Position numbers and translations under genes: made by a program. 64,000 nt of DNA from Amycolatopsis bullii (GTDB lineage: Bacteria; Actinomycetota; Actinomycetes; Mycobacteriales; Pseudonocardiaceae): the NCBI RefSeq assembly GCF_014654205.1, contig NZ_BNAW01000013.1:1-64000 (forward strand), in the 5' to 3' direction. The notes below the pieces were generated by a model, which had not been told where the DNA came from, made no database searches, and saw nothing but the letters and a program-made list of their open reading frames with translations. Shown piece by piece: positions 15,396 through 23,165 of the stretch (within the stretch, counting starts at the first letter, position 1; the number at the start of each line of letters is the position of its first letter).

Positions 15396-16678
15396 TGCCT
15401 GACCCGCGCCGCGCGATCCCGCGGACCGACGCGGTCCTGGCCGAGCCCCGGATCGCCAAGGCCGCCGGGACGCTCGGCCGGGACCTGGTGAAAGCGGTGG
15501 TCAACGACGTCCAGCGGGCCGCGCGAGCGGGTGAGATCGCCCCGGAAGCCGTCGCCGACGCGGTGCTCGAGCGGCTCCCGGCGAGCGCGTCCTCGCTGCG
15601 GCCGGTGCTCAACGCGACCGGCGTCGTCGTGCACACCAACCTCGGCCGGGCCCCGCTTTCGGCCGCCGCGCTCGAGGCCGTCACCGCGGCCGGCGGCGCC
15701 ACCGACGTCGAGTTCGACCTCGCGACCGGCGACCGGGCCCGCCGGGGCCGAGGGGCCCTCGCGGCGCTGCAGGCGGCCGTCCCGGACGCCGGCGCGGTCC
15801 ACGTCGTCAACAACAACGCGGCCGCCCTGCTGCTCTGCGCCCTGGCGCTGGCCCCGGGCCGCGAGATCGTCGTCAGCCGGGGCGAGCTGGTCGAGATCGG
15901 TGACGGCTTCCGCATCCCGGACCTCCTGGAGTCGGCCGGCGCGCGATTGCGCGAGGTCGGGACCACGAACCGGACGTCGGTCCGGGACTACGCCGCGGCG
16001 ATCGGCCCGGACACCGGCTTCGTGCTCAAGGTCCACCCGTCCAACTACCGCGTCATCGGGTTCACCGCGGAGGCGGAGCTCGGCGAGCTGGCCGGGCTCG
16101 GCGTGCCGCTGGTCGCCGACATCGGCTCCGGCCTGCCGGCCCCGCACCCGCTCCTGCCGGGCGAGCCGGACGCGGCGAGCGCGCTGCGGGCGGGCGCCAC
16201 GGTCGTCACCGCGAGCGGGGACAAGCTGCTGGGCGGCCCGCAGGCCGGGCTGCTCTTCGGCGAGAAGGACGTCGTCGAACGGCTGCGGCGGCACCCGGCC
16301 GCGCGGGCCCTGCGCGTCGACAAGCTGACCCTCGCCGCCCTCGAAGCGACGCTGCGCGGGCCGGTTCCGCCGGTGCGCGCCGCGCTCGAAGCGTCCGTCG
16401 AGGACCTGCGGCGCCGCGCCGACACCCTGGCCGGGAGCCTGCGGGACTTCGGCGCCGAAGCCGTCGCATCGACCGCGGCGGTCGGCGGCGGGGGCGCGCC
16501 CGGCGTCGAACTGCCCAGCGCCGCGGTCAGCCTGCCCGCGCGGTTCGCGGCGGCCCTGCGCACGGGCGATCCGCCGGTCGTCGGCCGGGTCGTGCGCGAC
16601 CGCTGCCTGCTGGACCTGCGGACCGTGCGGCCGGAAGAGGACGCGCAACTGCGGGAAGCCGTCCGCCGATGCGGGTGA
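15395..16678 (+). CDS. selA: L-seryl-tRNA(Sec) selenium transferase
   Basis: 427 aa PLP enzyme that converts Ser-tRNA(Sec) to Sec-tRNA(Sec) with selenophosphate. The N-terminal domain starts PDPRRAIPRTD; NATGVVVHTNLGRAPLS and the PLP lysine Lys277 in SGDKLLGGPQAG are characteristic. Full length for the family. The start codon begins on the last base of the tRNA-Sec CCA and no ribosome-binding site outside the tRNA is available. Overlaps selB by 10 bases. Confidence 0.96.
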   Translation: MPDPRRAIPRTDAVLAEPRIAKAAGTLGRDLVKAVVNDVQRAARAGEIAPEAVADAVLERLPASASSLRPVLNATGVVVHTNLGRAPLSAAALEAVTAAGGATDVEFDLATGDRARRGRGALAALQAAVPDAGAVHVVNNNAAALLLCALALAPGREIVVSRGELVEIGDGFRIPDLLESAGARLREVGTTNRTSVRDYAAAIGPDTGFVLKVHPSNYRVIGFTAEAELGELAGLGVPLVADIGSGLPAPHPLLPGEPDAASALRAGATVVTASGDKLLGGPQAGLLFGEKDVVERLRRHPAARALRVDKLTLAALEATLRGPVPPVRAALEASVEDLRRRADTLAGSLRDFGAEAVASTAAVGGGGAPGVELPSAAVSLPARFAAALRTGDPPVVGRVVRDRCLLDLRTVRPEEDAQLREAVRRCG

Positions 16679-18393
16679 TCGTCACCGCCGGGCACGTCGA
16701 CCACGGGAAGTCCACGCTCGTGCGGCGGCTGACCGGGATGGAGCCGGACCGGTGGGCGGAGGAACGCCGTCGCGGCCTCACCATCGACCTCGGCTTCGCG
16801 TGGACCCGGATCGGCGAGGAGGACGTCGCCTTCGTCGACGTGCCGGGCCACGAGCGGTTCGTGCCGAACATGCTCGCCGGCGCGGGACCGGCCCCGGCGG
16901 TGCTGTTCGTCGTCGCCGCGGACGAGGGCTGGATGCCGCAGTCGGCCGAGCACCTGGCGGCGCTGGACGCGTTCGGGGTCCGCCGCGGCCTGCTGGTCGT
17001 CACCAAGGCCGACCGCGCCGACCCGGCCGCCGCGGCCGCCCTCGCGCGGCGGGAGATCGCCGCGACCTCGCTGGGGGAGGTCCCGAGCGTCGCCGTCAGC
17101 GGGACCACGGGTGCGGGCCTCGACCGCCTGCGCGCGGCGATCGGGGACCTCACCGCCCGGCTGCCGTCACCCGATCCGGACGCCGACGTCCGGCTGTGGA
17201 TCGACCGGGCCTTCACGGTCTCGGGGGCCGGCACGGTCGTCACGGGCACCTTGGCCGCCGGCACGATCGCCGCGGGCGACGAGCTCCTGCTGGGGTCGGC
17301 GCGGGTGAAGGTCCGCGCCCTGCAGGCGCTCGGCGAACCCCGCGACCGCGTCGGCGCCGTCGCCCGGGTCGCGGTGAACCTGCGCGGCACCGCACGGGGC
17401 GACGTCGGCCGCGGCGACGTCCTGCTCACCCCGGGCCGGTGGCGCACCACGGCCGAGTTCGACGTCCGGCTGCGCGGCGCCGGGGCCGCGGACCTGCACC
17501 GCGAACTGGTGCTGCACCTGGGCACGGCGGCCGTGCCGGTGCGCGTCCGTCCACTCGGGACGGACACCGCGCGGCTCACCACGGCCACCCCGCTGCCGCT
17601 GCGCACCGGGGACCGCGGCCTGGTCCGCGATCCGGGCGAGCACCGGATCGCCGCCGGGTTCGACGTCCTCGACGTCGATCCGCCCGCGTTGTCCCGCCGG
17701 GGCGCGGCGCGGGCGCGTGGCCGCGAGCTGACCGAGCCCGACCTCGCGCGGGTTTACCTGCGCCGCAAGGGTTTCGTGCCTGCTGCGGACTTCGCGGCAA
17801 TGGGCCTGCGTCCGGTGGGGGAGCGGCTGGGCGAGTGGTGCGCGGACGAGGAACGGCTGACGGAGCTGCGTGCACAGGCGGCCTCGGTGGTGAGGGCGTG
17901 GGACAGCACGGCGGCGGGCGTGCCGGTGGAGGCGTTGCGTCAGCGGCTCGGACTGCCTGCGGCGGAGCTGGTCGTCCCCGTGGTGCGGGGCACCGGCTTC
18001 GAGGTGGCGGGCGGGCTGGTCCGCCGTCCCGGCGCCGGGCTCGCTCCGGCGGTGGAGAAGGCGCTGGGGGTGGTGGCGAAACGGCTCGCGGAGCACCCGT
18101 TCCGCGCGCCGGAAGCGGACGAACTACGGGCACTGGGCCTCGGCCGCCGCGAGCTGGCGGCCGCGGTCCGCCTGGGCCGGCTGACGGTGGTCGCCGACGG
18201 GGTGGTGCTGGGGGCGGACGTGGAGAAGCGAGCGGTGGAGGAGCTGTGCCGCCTGCCGCAGCCGTTCACGGTTTCGGAGGCCCGGAAGGCTCTCGACAGC
18301 ACCCGCCGGGTGATGATCCCCCTGCTGGAGCGCCTCGACGCCGCTGGGCTGACCGAGCCTCTGGGCGACGGGACCCGCCGCACGACAGGCTAG
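16669..18393 (+). CDS. selB: selenocysteine-specific elongation factor
   Basis: 574 aa. The GTPase domain has GHVDHGKS (about 8-15), DVPGHERF and VTKAD; EF-Tu-like domains II-III follow, then C-terminal winged helices (LSRRGAARARGREL to the end) that bind the SECIS hairpin of selenoprotein mRNA. It delivers Sec-tRNA(Sec) at UGA. It overlaps selA by 10 bases, so both are made from one message. No selenoprotein gene is recognisable in the window. Confidence 0.95.
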   Translation: MRVIVTAGHVDHGKSTLVRRLTGMEPDRWAEERRRGLTIDLGFAWTRIGEEDVAFVDVPGHERFVPNMLAGAGPAPAVLFVVAADEGWMPQSAEHLAALDAFGVRRGLLVVTKADRADPAAAAALARREIAATSLGEVPSVAVSGTTGAGLDRLRAAIGDLTARLPSPDPDADVRLWIDRAFTVSGAGTVVTGTLAAGTIAAGDELLLGSARVKVRALQALGEPRDRVGAVARVAVNLRGTARGDVGRGDVLLTPGRWRTTAEFDVRLRGAGAADLHRELVLHLGTAAVPVRVRPLGTDTARLTTATPLPLRTGDRGLVRDPGEHRIAAGFDVLDVDPPALSRRGAARARGRELTEPDLARVYLRRKGFVPAADFAAMGLRPVGERLGEWCADEERLTELRAQAASVVRAWDSTAAGVPVEALRQRLGLPAAELVVPVVRGTGFEVAGGLVRRPGAGLAPAVEKALGVVAKRLAEHPFRAPEADELRALGLGRRELAAAVRLGRLTVVADGVVLGADVEKRAVEELCRLPQPFTVSEARKALDSTRRVMIPLLERLDAAGLTEPLGDGTRRTTG

Positions 18394-18402
18394 GACTTCG
18401 CG

Positions 18403-18429
18403 GCAGCGCCGGGCATCCGCCGGTGCTGC
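18403..18429. terminator. hairpin between selB and the convergent regulator
   Basis: GCAGCGCCGG (18403-18412) pairs with CCGGTGCTGC (18420-18429), ten pairs with one G-T, seven-base loop, placed between the selB stop (18393) and the stop of the minus-strand gene (18438). Probably bidirectional. Confidence 0.6.
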
Positions 18430-18437
18430 GGCTCGGC

Positions 18438-19274
18438 CTAACGCGGCTGTTCCCCGACGAGCGACTGCGTCCCGATGACGCCCAGCAGGGCCAGCCGGTC
18501 GGCCGCGTCGGTGCCCGGCTCGGCCGAGTAGACCATGAGCCGCAGGTCGCTGCCCGCGACGCTGAGGACGTCGCAGTCCAGGGTCAGCGGGCCGACGTCC
18601 GGGTGGTCGATGGTCTTGCGGGCGGACTCGTGCTGTCCGACGGCCCCCGATTCCCACAGCTCGGCGAACCGCGGGCTGTGCCGCCGGAGGTCGGCGACGA
18701 GCGCTCGGAGCTCCGGGTCGTCGGGGTAATGGCCCGCGGTCCGGCGCAGGTCGGCGACCAGCGCCGCCTGCAGCGCGTCGCGGGACTCCGGGGTGTCGCG
18801 CACCCGGGTGTTCGGGCTCAGGAAAGTGCGCCGGACGCCGTTGAGGTCGTGCCCTTCCCCCATGAGGGCGGTGTAGAGCGAGTTGACCAGGAGCTGGTTC
18901 CAGGCCGCGTCGAAGACGGCGACGGGGGTGCCGTCGAGCCGGTCCAGCATGCGGTGGACGCCGGGCGGGATGTGCCGCGGGACCGTGCCGGGCCCCGGGG
19001 GCGCGAGGCCGGCCAGCCGGAACAAGTGTGTCCGTTCGTCCCGGGTGAGGCGCAGCGCGCGGGCCAGCGCCTCGACGACCTGCGCGGACGGGCTGGTGGC
19101 GCGGCCCTGCTCGAGCCGGATGACGTAGTCGGCGGAGATGCCGGCCAGCTGGGCCAGCTCCTCGCGGCGCAACCCGGCGGCGCGACGGCGGCTGCCCGCG
19201 GGCAGGCCGGCGGCCTGGGGTGAGACGCGGTCGCGCCAGTGGCGCAGCGCCGTGCCGAGTGCGGTGTTCGCCAT
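18438..19274 (-). CDS. helix-turn-helix regulator with MmyB-like ligand domain
   Basis: 278 aa. XRE-type helix-turn-helix at about residues 30-90 (GLRREELAQLAGISADYVIRLEQGR), followed by the MmyB-like PAS-type domain with AVFDAAWNQLLVNSLYTALMG and LTLDCDVLSVAGSDLRLMVYSAEP. Regulators of this type usually control a divergent SDR or similar gene, and here a divergent SDR lies 126 bases away. ATG 19274 chosen over upstream in-frame starts that give no domain sequence. Confidence 0.88.
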   Translation of the reverse strand: MANTALGTALRHWRDRVSPQAAGLPAGSRRRAAGLRREELAQLAGISADYVIRLEQGRATSPSAQVVEALARALRLTRDERTHLFRLAGLAPPGPGTVPRHIPPGVHRMLDRLDGTPVAVFDAAWNQLLVNSLYTALMGEGHDLNGVRRTFLSPNTRVRDTPESRDALQAALVADLRRTAGHYPDDPELRALVADLRRHSPRFAELWESGAVGQHESARKTIDHPDVGPLTLDCDVLSVAGSDLRLMVYSAEPGTDAADRLALLGVIGTQSLVGEQPR

Positions 19275-19400
19275 GCCCTCGATTGTGCAAGCACGGCGGC
19301 CCGTTGTCCTGGTACTGCCGGTCCCAGGAAAACCGGACCACTTCCCGCACCCGGCGGACCGGCCGATCGTGGTGGCAGATCCCGCGAAAGGAACGAAACC

Positions 19401-20174
19401 GTGAACCAGCTCGCTCTCGTCACCGGCGCCACCTCCGGCATCGGCCGGGCCTTCGCCGAACGCCTCGCCGCGGACGGCTACGACCTGATCGTCACCGGCC
19501 GCCGCGAAGACCGCCTCGCCGAGTTCGCCGCCGCCCACCCGGACGTCCGGGTCCGCACGGTGGCCGCCGACCTGTCCACCGACGACGGCATCGACACCCT
19601 CGCCGCCCTCTGCGCGGCCGAGCCGTTGACCATGCTCGTCAACAACGCCGGTGTCGCCCACTACATGCCGCTGGCGCAGCTGCCCGCCGCCAAGGCCGGC
19701 GAGCTCGTCCACGTCAAGGTCGGCGCGCCCACCATGCTCACCCGCGCGGCGGTCGGGGGCATGCAGGAACGCGGCGGGGGGAGGATCGTCAACGTGGCCG
19801 GGATGATCGCGTTCAGCGGCCCTGCCGACGCTTCCGTGCTGCCCCGCCGGGCCGTCTACGCCGGCTCCCTGGCCTATCTCGTCGCCCTGTCCCAGACCCT
19901 GAACGCCGAGCTCGAGGGCACCGGTGTCCGGGTGCAGGTGCTGTGCCCGGGCGTCGTCGCCAGCGAGTTCCACGAGCGCCAGGGCCTGGACCTCAGCGCG
20001 GTGCCCCGCATGGCCGCCGCCGACGTCGTCACCGCGTCCCTGCGTGGTTTCGAGCTCGGCGAAGTGGTGACCGCGCCCGGTGTCGAGGAGGCGGGCCTGC
20101 TCGACGCCGTCTTCCGGGCCGACCTGGCCGCCTTCGGGGGCCAGAGCCCGGAACTCGCCTCCCGCTACCGCTGA
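19401..20174 (+). CDS. SDR family oxidoreductase with altered active site
   Basis: 257 aa from GTG 19401, with GAAAGGAA upstream. The cofactor loop is ALVTGATSGIGRAFAERLA and NNAG is present, so the Rossmann fold is intact. In the catalytic region, however, the expected Ser is in NVAGMIAF (Ala) and YxxxK reads VYAGSLAYL, with Leu in place of Lys. Either it has a different chemistry or it only binds substrate. Paired with the divergent MmyB-type regulator; it ends 10 bases inside the next convergent gene. Confidence 0.85.
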   Translation: MNQLALVTGATSGIGRAFAERLAADGYDLIVTGRREDRLAEFAAAHPDVRVRTVAADLSTDDGIDTLAALCAAEPLTMLVNNAGVAHYMPLAQLPAAKAGELVHVKVGAPTMLTRAAVGGMQERGGGRIVNVAGMIAFSGPADASVLPRRAVYAGSLAYLVALSQTLNAELEGTGVRVQVLCPGVVASEFHERQGLDLSAVPRMAAADVVTASLRGFELGEVVTAPGVEEAGLLDAVFRADLAAFGGQSPELASRYR

Positions 20175-21043
20175 ATCCCGCCGAAGAACTCGCCCAGCGC
20201 GGCGGCGAGGGCCTCGGGGTTCTCCTCGGCCACGTGGTGCCCGGAGGCGATCGCGTGCCCGCGCAGGTCGGTCGTCCACGGCCGCCAGACGGCCAGGACG
20301 TCGCCGTAGAGGTCTTCCATGTCGTCGTCGCTGGACCAGAGCACCAGGGCGGGGCAGGTGATCCGCCGCCCGGCGGCGCGGTCGGCGTCGTCGTGGGCAC
20401 GGTCGACACCCAGGCCCGCGCGGTAGTCCTCGAGCATCGCGGTGACCGTGGCCGGGTCGTGGATCGCGCGATGGAAGTCGGCGAAGTTCTCCGCGCCGAG
20501 CCGCTCGGGGGTGTTCCTCGTGGCGACGTCGTACCAGGCGCCGGGGTCGGCGGTGATCACCCGCTCGGGTTTTTCCGGCTGGGCGAAGAAGAACCAGTGG
20601 TACCACTCGCGCGCGAACCGCGCGTCGCAGCGGTCCAGGGCCTCGGCGATCGGGACGGCGTCGAGGATCGCCGCGCCGCGGACGACGCCGGGGTGGTCGA
20701 GCGCCAGGCGCGTGGCCACGTAGGCGCCGCGATCGTGACCGGCCACGAAGAACCGCTCGTGGCCGAGGTGGCGCATCAGCGCGACGCAGTCCGCCGCCAT
20801 CGCGCGCTTGCTGTAGGGCGTGTGGTTTTCGTCGGTCGGCGGCTTGGTGGATTCGCCGTAGCCGCGGGTGTCCGGGCAGACGACGGTGAACCGCTCGGCG
20901 AGCCGCGGGGCGACGCGGTACCACGTCGTGTGCGTCCGCGGATGGCCGTGCACCAGCAGGACCGGCGGCCCCGAGCCGCCGTGGCGGACCCGCAGCGTCA
21001 CGTCACCGACGTCGACGCGCTCCAGCGTGAAGCCCTCGAACAC
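20165..21043 (-). CDS. alpha/beta hydrolase, fluoroacetate dehalogenase-like
   Basis: 292 aa from GTG 21043, preceded by GGGGGCAGG. The oxyanion HGHPRTHTTW, the nucleophile Asp in VAGHDRGAYVATRLALDHPG and WYHWFFFAQPEKPERVI closely resemble haloacetate dehalogenase/epoxide hydrolase-type enzymes; the catalytic His is in ASGHHVAEE. Such enzymes cleave C-halogen or epoxide bonds through an Asp ester. The substrate is not certain. A very strong hairpin lies upstream and isolates it from csbD. Confidence 0.85.
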   Translation of the reverse strand: MFEGFTLERVDVGDVTLRVRHGGSGPPVLLVHGHPRTHTTWYRVAPRLAERFTVVCPDTRGYGESTKPPTDENHTPYSKRAMAADCVALMRHLGHERFFVAGHDRGAYVATRLALDHPGVVRGAAILDAVPIAEALDRCDARFAREWYHWFFFAQPEKPERVITADPGAWYDVATRNTPERLGAENFADFHRAIHDPATVTAMLEDYRAGLGVDRAHDDADRAAGRRITCPALVLWSSDDDMEDLYGDVLAVWRPWTTDLRGHAIASGHHVAEENPEALAAALGEFFGGIQR

Positions 21044-21065
21044 GTCCTGCCCCCAGACATGAGCC

Positions 21066-21100
21066 CGCTGCCGCGCCCCGGCGTCCGGGGCGCGGCAGCG
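21066..21100 (-). terminator. 16-bp perfect hairpin terminating csbD
   Basis: CGCTGCCGCGCCCCGG (21066-21081) and its exact complement (21085-21100) flank a three-base loop. It begins ten bases after the csbD stop (minus strand) and just upstream of the hydrolase start. Extremely stable; no T-run. Confidence 0.75.
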
Positions 21101-21109
21101 GAACACGGG

Positions 21110-21292
21110 TCACTTCTTGTCCGTGACGCCCTTCACGGCGTCCTTGATCTTCTCGCCGGCCTGCTTGAGCGAGCCCTTGGCCTGCTCGGACTTGCCCTCG
21201 GCCTGCCACTGCTCGTTGTCGGTGGCGTCGCCGACGGCTTCCTTGGCCCGGCCCTTGAGCTCTTCGCCCTTGTTTTCCAGCTTGTCGTTCAT
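21110..21292 (-). CDS. CsbD family stress protein
   Basis: 60 aa, highly charged: KLENKGEELKGRAKEAVGDATDNEQWQAEGK is the CsbD/YjbJ signature. Small helical protein, usually among the most induced in general stress; molecular role unknown. GGAAGG ribosome-binding site. Followed immediately by a 16-base-pair hairpin. Confidence 0.9.
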   Translation of the reverse strand: MNDKLENKGEELKGRAKEAVGDATDNEQWQAEGKSEQAKGSLKQAGEKIKDAVKGVTDKK

Positions 21293-21379
21293 CAGGGTGC
21301 ACCTTCCGTCGCGGCGACATTTCCGGATCGGCCAGTCGCCAAAAGGGCCTCGATCCAGGGTTACCCACTGGTTCGAAAG

Positions 21380-22645
21380 CTACACATCGGCCGGCAGGTG
21401 CCCGCCCGTCCGCTCGATCCGCTGGATCGCCGGCTCGGCGAGGACGCCGTGCACGATCACCGACACCGCGACGGCGAGCGCGCCGACCCGCCACAGGACG
21501 TCCTGCTGCGGCACCGGAAGCCGGTTGAGCGTGTAGGCCAGGTAGTAGATCGTGCCGATGCCGCGGACGCCGAAGAACGCGATCGCCGCGGTGGCGGGGC
21601 GTCCGGGCGACGGCGCCCCGAGCAGGGACAGCCAGGCCACCAGCGGCCGGACCACCAGCACGGCGATGACGGCGAGCACGACTTCGAGGGGCTGCAGCCC
21701 GCGCAGCAGGCCGTCGCCGATGGCCAGGCCCAGCCCCAGCAGGGCGAGCGGGACGAACAGCCGTTCCAGCTGGTGGCCGAAGGCGTGCAGGACGCCGTGG
21801 TACTCGTGCTCGCGTTCCTGCGTGCGCACCGCGACCGCCGCGACGAACACGGCGACGAACCCGTTGCCGTGGACCACTTCCGACAAGGCGTAGGGCACGA
21901 ACGCGAGCGCGAGCAGGACCAGCCCGTCGGCGTACTCGGCCAGCCGCAACCGGTCCGATGGCGTCCGGAAGATCGCCCAGCCGAGCAGCCGTCCGGTGAC
22001 CAGGCCGGCCACGACGCCGATGACCAGCGGCAGCAGCAGGTCCACCAGTACCCACGACAGGTCCATCCGGGGCTGCCCGCTCGCCAGGGCCAGGCCGAGC
22101 ACGATGAACGGCATGGCGAGGCCGTCGTTGAGCCCGGCTTCGGTCGTCAGCGTGAAGCGGATTTCGTTGTTGCGGGCCAGTTCCGGCTCGACGTCGGGGT
22201 GCGGGATGCCGATGTCGCCCGCCAGCACCGGGTCGGTCGGCGCCAGTGCCGCGGCCAGCAGCAGCGCGACGCCGGGGGCGAGCGCGAGCCACCAGTGGCC
22301 GAGCAGGGCGATCGCGAGGATCGACACCGGCATGGTGATGGCGAGCAGCCGCCAGGTCGAGCCCCACCTCTTCAGGCCGAACGAGCGGTCGACGGACAGC
22401 CCCGCCCCGGCGAGCGCCACGAGCATGCCCAGCTGGGCGAAGGATTCCACGCCGTCCAGGTGGGCGGCCGGGTCGCTCCAGCCGTTGCCGTAGGGCTCGG
22501 GCAGCGGCAGCATCCCGAGCACGATCCCGGCCACGAGCATCACCAGCGGCACCGAGAACGGCCGGTCGGCCACCAGCTTCGGCACGATGGCCGCGGCGAG
22601 CGCGAGCACGCCGGCCACTCCGAACAACACCGTCAACGACGACAA
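21380..22645 (-). CDS. cation/proton antiporter, NhaP/CPA1 type
   Basis: 421 aa, about 12 membrane helices. ALAPTDPVLAGDIG and FTLTTEAGLNDGLAMPFIVL contain the conserved acidic transport residues (TDPV, ND) of Na+/H+ exchangers. FFGVRGIGTIYYLAYTL is the late conserved helix. Start is TTG 22645, the codon best spaced from AGGAGGAG; a GTG five codons later is the alternative. Exports Na+ or K+ in exchange for protons, aiding pH and salt tolerance next to csbD. Confidence 0.88.
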   Translation of the reverse strand: MSSLTVLFGVAGVLALAAAIVPKLVADRPFSVPLVMLVAGIVLGMLPLPEPYGNGWSDPAAHLDGVESFAQLGMLVALAGAGLSVDRSFGLKRWGSTWRLLAITMPVSILAIALLGHWWLALAPGVALLLAAALAPTDPVLAGDIGIPHPDVEPELARNNEIRFTLTTEAGLNDGLAMPFIVLGLALASGQPRMDLSWVLVDLLLPLVIGVVAGLVTGRLLGWAIFRTPSDRLRLAEYADGLVLLALAFVPYALSEVVHGNGFVAVFVAAVAVRTQEREHEYHGVLHAFGHQLERLFVPLALLGLGLAIGDGLLRGLQPLEVVLAVIAVLVVRPLVAWLSLLGAPSPGRPATAAIAFFGVRGIGTIYYLAYTLNRLPVPQQDVLWRVGALAVAVSVIVHGVLAEPAIQRIERTGGHLPADV

Positions 22646-22781
22646 CGAACTCCTCCTGCGCACTCGTTCCCGCGCCACTGCGATCGGCCGGGTACCCGGG
22701 AGCCGGGTAGCGTGGCAGGAAGAGGCGCGCCGCGGCCCGGATTCCCGGCGCGCGAGCGGCGAAACCGATGAGGAGGCCGCG

Positions 22782-23126
22782 GTGACGGCGACGAACGGGG
22801 CGGGTGCGCCGTGCCGGTTCTGCGGCAGGCGGCGCGACCCCCGGGTGCCCGGCCGGAACGGGCCGATCTGCGTGGACTGCGTGCGGGCCGGCCTGCGGGT
22901 GGTGCGCGACGGCGCGGACCGGGAGAGCGGCGCGGGTGACGTGCTGGCGGCGGTGACGTCGCCGCTGGCCGCGGTCTGCGACTTCTGCGGCCGCCGGGAG
23001 CGCCGGACGTTCCTCGGGCTCCGGCGCCCGCTGCTGCGGGTGGACTGTGCCGCGCGGGACGCGGTGATCTGCGTCGACTGCCTGGACCACGCCGGGGACG
23101 TGCTGAACGTCGCCCTGCGCGGCTGA
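22782..23126 (+). CDS. tandem ClpX-type zinc-finger protein
   Basis: 114 aa from GTG 22782 with GAGGAGG upstream. Two C4 fingers of ClpX N-terminal type: PCRFCGRRR ... GPICVDCVRAG at residues 11-40 and VCDFCGRRERR ... AVICVDCLDHAG at about 70-107. In ClpX this finger dimerises and binds adaptors or substrates; here it is without the ATPase. May act as an adaptor or decoy for ClpXP or in an unrelated zinc role. Single-gene unit before the P450. Confidence 0.8.
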   Translation: MTATNGAGAPCRFCGRRRDPRVPGRNGPICVDCVRAGLRVVRDGADRESGAGDVLAAVTSPLAAVCDFCGRRERRTFLGLRRPLLRVDCAARDAVICVDCLDHAGDVLNVALRG

Positions 23127-23165
23127 AGGCGTTTCCGGGCCGGCACCCGCGGGTAACCGGGCGCC

